This document shows positions 17,619-24,059 of a stretch of 64,000 nucleotides of DNA, one piece after another; position 1 is the first letter of the stretch, and every line of letters starts with the position of its first letter. The notes under the pieces are model-generated. The model was not told the origin of the DNA. It ran no database searches and was given only the letters and a program-made list of their open reading frames with translations. A program made the translations under genes and the position numbers. The stretch is taken from positions 434,001 to 498,000 of the forward strand of contig NZ_BMVP01000001.1 in the NCBI RefSeq assembly GCF_014650775.1, given 5' to 3'. This DNA comes from Streptomyces cirratus. GTDB taxonomy: Bacteria > Actinomycetota > Actinomycetes > Streptomycetales > Streptomycetaceae.

Positions 17619-18637
17619 CACACCTCTCCCTGCTTGCGCAGCGAGCGCCGGTAGACCAGCGCGAAGATCATGAGCAGGGCGAGGATCAGCACGCCCCAGG
17701 TCGCGGAGCCGGCGAAGTCGCGCGGGCTGGACACGAAGGCCTCGCGGAAGGCCTGGGTCACGAGGATCTCCGTTGAGTCGCCGGGTCCGCCCCGCGTCAG
17801 CAGGAAGATCACCGGGAACATGTTGAAGGTCCAGATGGTGGAGAGCAGGATCACGGTCATGCTCACCGCCCGCAGCCCGGGCAGCGTGATGTGCCGGAAC
17901 CGCTGCCAGGGCGCGGCCCCGTCCATCTCGGCGGCCTCGTACAGCTCGCCGGGGATGGACTGCAGTCCGCCGAGCAGGGCGACCATCATGAAGGGGACGC
18001 CGAGCCAGACGTTGACGGCGATGACGGAGACCTTGGCCCAGGTCGGGTCGTCGAGCCACGGGATCGCGGAGATCCCGCCTCCGTCGAGGAGTTTGTTGAG
18101 GATGCCGCTGTCGCGGTTGAAGAGGAACCGCCAGGCGAAGACGGACACGAAGCCGGGGACGGCCCACGGAAGGATGAGCGCCATGCGGTAGGCGGCGCGG
18201 CCGCGGAACTGGCGGTTGAGCATGGTGGCGAGGGCCAGTCCGAGCGCGAAGGTGATCGACACGCACAGGACGGTCCAGGTGATGGTCCACACCAGCCGCT
18301 GCAGGAACACCGGGTCGGCGAGGACGTCCGCGTAGTTGTCGAGACCGACGAACTTGTACGTCGCCTCGATGTGGTTGGCGCCGATGGTGCGGGCGACGTT
18401 GCGTTCGTTGGCGTCGGTCAGCGAGAGGTAGACGCCCCGCACGAGCGGCCAGCCGATGATCACGCCGAGCACGAGCACCACCGGGGCGATCATGGCCCAG
18501 GCGTACCAGTGGGTGGCGAGGGCGCGCCTCGCTCCGCCGCGCTTGTCAGTCATGCGGCTCCGGCCGCGGACGGCGGGGGCGTCAGGCCCCTCGTCGTCCG
18601 CGGCCTTCGCCACCGACTGGCTGGTGTGAGCAGCCAT
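17615..18637 (-). CDS. malF: Maltose/maltodextrin ABC permease MalF
   Basis: 340 aa. A polar 35-residue N-terminus precedes six transmembrane helices; the EAA motif region is YEAAEMDGAAPWQRFRHITL. Pairs with MalG. The ATG at 18637 has AGAAGAG upstream and lies only 8 bp after the malE stop codon. The N-terminal extension is longer than in many sugar permeases but lacks the large periplasmic P2 loop of enterobacterial MalF. Confidence 0.95.
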   Translation of the reverse strand: MAAHTSQSVAKAADDEGPDAPAVRGRSRMTDKRGGARRALATHWYAWAMIAPVVLVLGVIIGWPLVRGVYLSLTDANERNVARTIGANHIEATYKFVGLDNYADVLADPVFLQRLVWTITWTVLCVSITFALGLALATMLNRQFRGRAAYRMALILPWAVPGFVSVFAWRFLFNRDSGILNKLLDGGGISAIPWLDDPTWAKVSVIAVNVWLGVPFMMVALLGGLQSIPGELYEAAEMDGAAPWQRFRHITLPGLRAVSMTVILLSTIWTFNMFPVIFLLTRGGPGDSTEILVTQAFREAFVSSPRDFAGSATWGVLILALLMIFALVYRRSLRKQGEVW

Positions 18638-18645
18638 CTTCTCTT

Positions 18646-19920
18646 CTACTTCCAGCCCTTGAGGATCTTGCGGAACTCGACGCCGGCCGCCTTGGCCGCG
18701 TCCTCGGGGGTCGCCGCGCCGGTGACGGCCTTGGTGTATTCGACCTTGAGCGGCTCGAAGAGCGAGCCGTTCTCCGGGATCCAGGCGCGCTCGACGGCCT
18801 TGTCCACGGCCGGCTTGAAGAACTGGACCATCTCGCTGGACTTGACGTCCGGCTGCTCGTAGGCGGCCGTGCGGGTCGGCAGCAGGCTCAGCTCCTTCGC
18901 GGACTGGACCTGCACCTCCTGCGAGGTCATGTACTCGACGAAGGCGTGCGAGGCGGCGCGGTTCTTGGAACCGGCGTAGACGGCGAGGTCGTGGCCGCCC
19001 TGCGGGGAGCCGGCCTTGACGGAGCCGGCCGGGACGGGCGCGACGCCGAGGTTGGTCTTGTCCTTGAACTGGTCGCCCGCGTAGGTGTCGGCCACGGCCC
19101 ACGGACCGTTGATCATCATGGCGGCTTCGCCCGACTTGAAGGCGGTCTGCATGTTGGTCCAGCCGTCGGTGGCGTTGGTGATCGCCGCGCCGGAGGTGAC
19201 CAGGTCACGGGCCGTCTTGAAGGCCTTGACGCCCGCCGGGTTGTCGACGGTGACCGTCTTGTTCTTCGCGTCGACGAGGTCGCCGCCCTCGCCGTAGATC
19301 AGCGGCAGGAACCAGTAGGAGTCGTCGCCGCGCAGGTAGAGGCCGGCCTTGCCGGTCTTGGCCTTGATGGCGGCGGCGGCGGTCTTGACCTCCTCCAGCG
19401 TCTTGGGGGGCTGAACGCCGGCATCGGCGAGCATCTTCTTGTTGTAGAACAGGCCGAGGGTGTCGATGACCTGGGGGACGGCGTAGGTCTTGCCCTCGTA
19501 CTTGCCGCTGGCGGCGGCCTGCGGCAGGAACTCGGCGTCGACCTTCTTCACCGTGTCGGCGGGGACCTCGTCCAGGTAGCCGAGCGAGGCGAAGTCGGCG
19601 ACCCAGCCGACGTCGGCGCGGATCACGTCAGGGGCTTCGGAACCGCTGCTGAAGGCGTTCTTGACCTTGTTCTGGGCGTCGCCATAGGGCACGTTGACGT
19701 ACTTGACGGTGACCTTCGGGTGCTTCGCGGTGAACGCCTCGGCGATCTTCTGGAAGCTGGCCTTCTCCGCGTCGTTGGAGGTGTCCCACCACGTGACGGT
19801 CCCGGAGAGTTCGCCGCCGGACTGGGTGTCGCCGCCGTTGTCCTTGGTGTCCCCACCGCAAGCCGTCGCCGCGAGCGCCAGGGTCGCGACCAGCGCGGTG
19901 GCCGCTATGCCACGCCGCAT
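18646..19920 (-). CDS. malE: Maltose/maltodextrin-binding lipoprotein MalE
   Basis: 424 aa. Lipoprotein signal peptide ending in the lipobox LAATAC (Cys near 21), followed by a family 1 solute-binding fold: GTVTWWDTSNDAEK, a conserved FYNKKMLADAGV and AMMINGPWAV. It is the extracellular receptor that hands maltose and maltodextrins to MalFG. ATG start with AAGGAG a few nt upstream. It is the promoter-proximal gene of malE-malF-malG-aglA-lacI and is preceded by MalR-type operator sequence. Confidence 0.95.
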   Translation of the reverse strand: MRRGIAATALVATLALAATACGGDTKDNGGDTQSGGELSGTVTWWDTSNDAEKASFQKIAEAFTAKHPKVTVKYVNVPYGDAQNKVKNAFSSGSEAPDVIRADVGWVADFASLGYLDEVPADTVKKVDAEFLPQAAASGKYEGKTYAVPQVIDTLGLFYNKKMLADAGVQPPKTLEEVKTAAAAIKAKTGKAGLYLRGDDSYWFLPLIYGEGGDLVDAKNKTVTVDNPAGVKAFKTARDLVTSGAAITNATDGWTNMQTAFKSGEAAMMINGPWAVADTYAGDQFKDKTNLGVAPVPAGSVKAGSPQGGHDLAVYAGSKNRAASHAFVEYMTSQEVQVQSAKELSLLPTRTAAYEQPDVKSSEMVQFFKPAVDKAVERAWIPENGSLFEPLKVEYTKAVTGAATPEDAAKAAGVEFRKILKGWK

Positions 19921-20004
19921 ATGAACTCCTTCGATGATCCCGGCCGCTTCCTCGCGGTCCCGAGTTGCCAGGAACGTAACAAGACTGAAAGCCGACCGAA
20001 AGAC

Positions 20005-20025
20005 CTTGCGGCAACTTTCTGCAAG
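20005..20025. promoter_or_regulatory. MalR-type operator in the malE/glucosidase intergenic region
   Basis: CTTGCGGCAACTTTCTGCAAG, with CTTGC and GCAAG facing each other; on the malE strand it reads CTTGCAGAAA followed by GTTGCCGCAAGG. This matches the CTTGCAG repeats bound by MalR in S. coelicolor malE. It lies about 90 bp upstream of malE and about 120 bp upstream of the divergent glucosidase, so one repressor could control both. Confidence 0.75.
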
Positions 20026-20142
20026 TGCTGGTGATCGTTACATCCGTGTGTCCGTACGGTTGCCGCCGCTTGCTGTTGGTTCGCCCCACCTTCGAGTCGT
20101 CGGGCCCGCAACCAGGGGGCGGGTGCTCGCGTTGACCCCGAT

Positions 20143-21750
20143 ATGACCCATGAGCTGACCGCGTCCCGGCTTGCAAGCGCTTCCAGCGACGGGACCGCGA
20201 ACGGCGGCTGGTGGCGCGATGCCGTCATCTATCAGGTGTACGTACGGTCCTTCGCCGACAGCGACGGCGACGGCGTGGGCGACCTGCGCGGCGTCCGCGA
20301 GCGGCTCCCGCACCTGGCCCGGCTCGGGGTCGACGCCCTGTGGCTGACCCCCTTCTACGTCTCGCCGCAGGCGGACGGCGGCTACGACGTCGCCGACTAC
20401 CGCGCCGTCGACCCCCTGTTCGGTGACCTCTCCGACGCCGACGACCTGGTCCGGGCCGCCCACGCGCTGGGGCTGCGGGTCATCGTGGACGTCGTGCCGA
20501 ACCACACCTCCGCCCGGCACCCCTGGTTCCGGGCGGCACTCGCCGATCCGGCGGCGCGGGCCCGCTACCACTTCCGGCCGGGGCGCGGCCCGGGCGGTGC
20601 GCTGCCCCCGAACGACTGGGAGTCCGTGTTCGGCGGGCCGGCCTGGACCCGGGTGGAGGACGGGCAGTGGTACCTGCACCTGTTCGCCCCCGAGCAGCCC
20701 GACCTCAACTGGGACCACCCGGAGGTCGCCGAGGAGTTCGCCTCGGTGATGCGGTTCTGGCTGGACCTGGGGGTGGACGGGTTCCGCGTCGACGTGGCGC
20801 ACGGAATGGTCAAAGCCGCAGGCATGCCCGACATCGGGCACGGCGCGCAGGCGACGCTGATCGGCACGCAGCCGCTGCCGTTCTTCGACCAGGACGGGGT
20901 CCATGAGATCCACCGCTCCTGGCGTCGGCTGCTCGACTCCTACGAGGGCGCGCGGATCGGGGTCGCCGAGGCCTGGGCGCCGACCTCGGAGCGGCTCGCG
21001 CTGTACGTGCGGCCCGACGAGATGCACCAGGCATTCAACTTCCGGTTCCTGAACTGCCCCTGGGACGCGGCGGCGATGCGGACCGTCATCGACGAGTCCC
21101 TGGCCGCCACCGCCTCCGTGGGGGCGCCGACGACGTGGGTGCTGTCCAACCACGACGTCGTACGGCACCGGACCCGGTTCGGGAGCCTGGCCCGGGCGCG
21201 GGCCGCCGCGCTGCTGATGCTGGCGCTGCCGGGGTCGGCGTACGTGTACCAGGGCGAGGAACTGGGCCTGCCGGAGGTGGTGGACCTCCCGGACTCCGTG
21301 CGCCAGGACCCGGCCTTCCGCCGCTCCGCCGGGCAGGAGGGGTTGCGCGACGGCTGCCGGATCCCGCTTCCCTGGTCCGGCCAGGAGCCCCCGTACGGTT
21401 TCGGGCCGGGCGGCACCTGGCTCCCGCAGCCGGCCGACTGGGCGGAGCTGAGCGTCGCCGCCCAGACGGGTGACCCACACTCCACTCTGGAGCTGTACCG
21501 CGCGGCCCTGGAGCTGCGCCGCGCGCTGCCGGGGCTGGGCTCGCCCGACGCGGGCGGGCTGACCTGGCTGCCGGCGCCCGAGGGGGCGCTCCTGTTCACC
21601 CGGCCCGGCTTCGCCTGCACCCTCAACGGCCGGCCGGCCCCCCTCGAACTGCCCGCGCCGGGGCGGCCCGTCCTGTCGAGCGCGCCGGTGGAGACGGACG
21701 GGCGCACGGTGGTGTTGCCGCCGGAGTCGTGCACGTGGTGGGCATTGTGA
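20143..21750 (+). CDS. Second GH13 alpha-glucosidase, divergent from malE
   Basis: 535 aa, cytosolic. Same motif set as the malEFG-linked enzyme: AVIYQVYVRSFAD, VDVVPNH, DGFRVDVAHG, GVAEAW, LSNHDVVR. It differs mainly in the C-terminal beta domain and in substrate-contacting loops, so its chain-length preference may differ. The ATG at 20143 has no ribosome binding site; a leaderless mRNA or a downstream start is possible. A palindrome GCTTGCAAGC lies at 20169-20178 inside the first codons. The stop is 25 bp before the malR start. The gene sits between malE and malR, which are neighbours in S. coelicolor, so it appears to be an insertion or duplicate. Confidence 0.92.
   Translation: MTHELTASRLASASSDGTANGGWWRDAVIYQVYVRSFADSDGDGVGDLRGVRERLPHLARLGVDALWLTPFYVSPQADGGYDVADYRAVDPLFGDLSDADDLVRAAHALGLRVIVDVVPNHTSARHPWFRAALADPAARARYHFRPGRGPGGALPPNDWESVFGGPAWTRVEDGQWYLHLFAPEQPDLNWDHPEVAEEFASVMRFWLDLGVDGFRVDVAHGMVKAAGMPDIGHGAQATLIGTQPLPFFDQDGVHEIHRSWRRLLDSYEGARIGVAEAWAPTSERLALYVRPDEMHQAFNFRFLNCPWDAAAMRTVIDESLAATASVGAPTTWVLSNHDVVRHRTRFGSLARARAAALLMLALPGSAYVYQGEELGLPEVVDLPDSVRQDPAFRRSAGQEGLRDGCRIPLPWSGQEPPYGFGPGGTWLPQPADWAELSVAAQTGDPHSTLELYRAALELRRALPGLGSPDAGGLTWLPAPEGALLFTRPGFACTLNGRPAPLELPAPGRPVLSSAPVETDGRTVVLPPESCTWWAL
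20169..20178. promoter_or_regulatory. Intragenic LacI-type palindrome
   Basis: Perfect palindrome GCTTGCAAGC containing CTTGCAAG, 26 bp after the glucosidase ATG. LacI-family proteins favour such centres and the CTTGCA core equals the MalR motif, so it may act as an auxiliary, roadblock-type operator. Confidence 0.45.
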
Positions 21751-21775
21751 CGTGCGACCGGTACAGTCCAATGCC

Positions 21776-22807
21776 GTGACCGCACGGCTAGCCGACATCG
21801 CAGCCCAGGCGGGGGTCAGCGAAGCCACAGTCAGCCGCGTGCTCAACGGCAAGCCCGGTGTGGCCGCGGGCACCCGCGAGTCCGTGCTGGCCGCGCTCGA
21901 CGTGCTCGGCTACGAGCGGCCCGTACGGCTGCGCCAGCGCAGCGCGGGCCTGGTGGGCCTGATAACCCCCGAGTTGGACAACCCCATCTTCCCGGCGCTC
22001 GCCCAGGTGATCGGGCAGGCGCTGACGCGGCAGGGGTACACCCCGGTGCTGGCGACGCAGACGCCCGGCGGATCCACCGAGGACGAGCTGACGGAGATGC
22101 TCGTCGACCGCGGTGTCTCCGGGATCATCTTCGTCTCGGGGCTGCACGCGGACACCACGGCCGACATGGGCCGCTACGACCAACTGCGCGCCCAGGGCGT
22201 CCCCTTCGTACTGATCAACGGTTTCTCCGACAAGGTGCGGGCCCCGTTCGTGTCCCCCGACGACCGGGCCGCGATGCATCTCGCCGTCACGCACCTGAGC
22301 GCGCTCGGGCACACCCGGATCGGCTTGGCGGTCGGACCGAAGCGGTTCGTGCCCGTACTGCGCAAGATCGAGGGGTTCCGCCTCGGCATGAAGGAGCGGC
22401 TCGGCCTGGGCGAGGAGGCGACGGAGGAGCTGGTCCAGCACTCCCTGTACTCGCTGGAGGGCGGCCAGGCCGCCGCGGCCGCGCTGATCTCGCGCGGCTG
22501 CACGGCGATCGTCTGCGCGAGCGACATGATGGCGCTCGGCGCGATCCGGGCGGCGCGGCAGCAGGGGCTGCGGGTGCCGCAGGACGTGTCGGTGGTCGGG
22601 TTCGACGACTCCCCGCTCATAGCGTTCACCGATCCGCCCCTTACCACGATCCGGCAACCGGTGCAGGCCATGGGGCAGGCGGCGGTCCGCACGCTGCTGG
22701 AGGAGATCGGTGGTACGCCGGCGCCGCACAGCGAATTCGTGTTCCTGCCGGAGCTGGTGGTGCGCGGATCGACCGCTTCCGGCCCGGGCCAGCGGCGTAC
22801 CGCGTAG
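21776..22807 (+). CDS. malR: LacI-family maltose repressor MalR
   Basis: 343 aa. Helix-turn-helix LADIAAQAGVSEATVSRVLN, hinge, and sugar-binding core with DVSVVGFDDSPLIAFTDPPL and PELVVRGST. The sequence closely resembles S. coelicolor MalR, the repressor of malE and amylase genes that is released by maltose-type inducers. An upstream in-frame GTG at 21752 exists, but GTG 21776 matches the known N-terminus and lies 8 nt after a TACAGT -10 box (21762-21767), so malR is probably also transcribed from its own leaderless promoter, independent of the glucosidase upstream. Confidence 0.95.
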   Translation: MTARLADIAAQAGVSEATVSRVLNGKPGVAAGTRESVLAALDVLGYERPVRLRQRSAGLVGLITPELDNPIFPALAQVIGQALTRQGYTPVLATQTPGGSTEDELTEMLVDRGVSGIIFVSGLHADTTADMGRYDQLRAQGVPFVLINGFSDKVRAPFVSPDDRAAMHLAVTHLSALGHTRIGLAVGPKRFVPVLRKIEGFRLGMKERLGLGEEATEELVQHSLYSLEGGQAAAAALISRGCTAIVCASDMMALGAIRAARQQGLRVPQDVSVVGFDDSPLIAFTDPPLTTIRQPVQAMGQAAVRTLLEEIGGTPAPHSEFVFLPELVVRGSTASGPGQRRTA

Positions 22808-22912
22808 GGGTTGCGGCCGGGGTCGGCGTACTCCCCAGGGCTGAGCGGCTGCGGCCAAGACCGTCCCGAGGGATGATCGTGGTGCGGAAGCCATCTGGCA
22901 GACTCTTTCCCC

Positions 22913-23800
22913 ATGGGTGAAGCGAGCGTGAAGACACTGGAAACCCGGACGGACGTCTCGTCACCCCAAGTGACCGGGCAGGACACCCGCCCGGGGTCCC
23001 GGAGCACTCTCCTCGCCCGCCTGCGGATGCCGCGCCGCCCGAGGATCTGGTTCGAGGTCCTGCTCATCGCGGTCAGCTACTGGACCTACTCCCTGATCCG
23101 CAACGCGGTGCCGGAGCAGAAGACGGCGGCGCTCGCCAACGCCGACTGGATCTGGAACGCCGAGCACACGCTGGGCATCGCGGTGGAGCACAGCGTCAAC
23201 CACGCGGTCAACTCGGTGACGTGGCTCGTCGTGGGCATGAACTACTACTACGCCACGCTGCACTTCGTCGTGACGATCGGCGTGCTGGTCTGGATCTACC
23301 GCTTCCACCCCGGGCGTTACGCGGCCACCCGCTTCGTGCTGTTCGCGACGACGGGCGTGGCGCTGCTCGGCTACTACTTCTACCCGCTGGCGCCGCCCCG
23401 CCTGATGAACGGGCAGCGCTTCGTGGACACGGTGCTCGTGCACCACACCTGGGGTTCCATGGCCTCGGGGAACCTCAAGCACATGTCGAACCAGTACGCG
23501 GCGATGCCGTCCATGCACATAGGGTGGTCGCTCTGGTGCGGGCTGACGATCTTCGCGGTCGCGTCGGCGCCGTGGGCCCGCGTCCTGGGTCTGCTGTACC
23601 CGGCGGCGACCCTGGTGGTCATCGTGGCCACCGCGAACCACTTCTGGCTGGACGCCGCGGGCGGCATGCTCTGCCTGGCGTTCGGGTACACGGTCTCGGG
23701 GCTCTGGTACGGCTCCCTCCCCCACCGCCTGCCGCGCCGCCCCCGGGCCACCGACCCGCACCCGGCGACGGCCGCGGTCCTCAACCGCTTCCGCCGCTAG
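22913..23800 (+). CDS. PAP2-family membrane phosphatase
   Basis: 295 aa with about five transmembrane helices. Catalytic motifs of the family are PSMHIGWS (near 198-205) and NHFWLDAAGG (near 241), with an Arg-containing motif earlier (YRFHPGRYAATR). Likely substrates are lipid phosphates such as phosphatidic acid or undecaprenyl pyrophosphate; the relatives also include inositol-phosphoceramide-type transferases. GACTCT at 22901-22906 sits 6 nt before the ATG (leaderless type). The TAG stop is part of the end of an inserted repeat element, so the native C-terminus may have been altered. Confidence 0.85.
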   Translation: MGEASVKTLETRTDVSSPQVTGQDTRPGSRSTLLARLRMPRRPRIWFEVLLIAVSYWTYSLIRNAVPEQKTAALANADWIWNAEHTLGIAVEHSVNHAVNSVTWLVVGMNYYYATLHFVVTIGVLVWIYRFHPGRYAATRFVLFATTGVALLGYYFYPLAPPRLMNGQRFVDTVLVHHTWGSMASGNLKHMSNQYAAMPSMHIGWSLWCGLTIFAVASAPWARVLGLLYPAATLVVIVATANHFWLDAAGGMLCLAFGYTVSGLWYGSLPHRLPRRPRATDPHPATAAVLNRFRR

Positions 23801-23978
23801 GGCGTGTTTCGAAAGTAGCGCCGGCCGCCCGAAGGGCGGGCCCCGCGGCGTCCGGTGCGTGCGATCGCAAGGCGGAGGGTCGCCCTCGTACCGGGCCGTA
23901 CGCGGGCGATCCCGACAACGCGGCGAGCGTGCGTGCCGGGCGTCGCGGGGCAGGCGGGACTTTCGAAACGCGCCCTAG
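23797..23978. mobile_element. 182-bp MITE-like element with terminal inverted repeats
   Basis: CTAGGGCGTGTTTCGAAAGT (23797-23816) and ACTTTCGAAACGCGCCCTAG (23959-23978) are inverted repeats of 20 bp with one mismatch. The interior is non-coding and contains the hairpin CCGCCCGAAGGGCGG. It has no transposase, so it would need one in trans. Its left end supplies the TAG stop of the PAP2 gene. I recall similar 180-bp sequences at many sites of Streptomyces chromosomes, but cannot verify copy number here. Confidence 0.75.
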
Positions 23979-24059
23979 TGCCGTGGCCGGGAAGGTCTGC
24001 CGACCCGGTGAACCCTTCCGGTCACAGCACTTGGGCGCGACTTCTGCGGGCGCCAGGGC

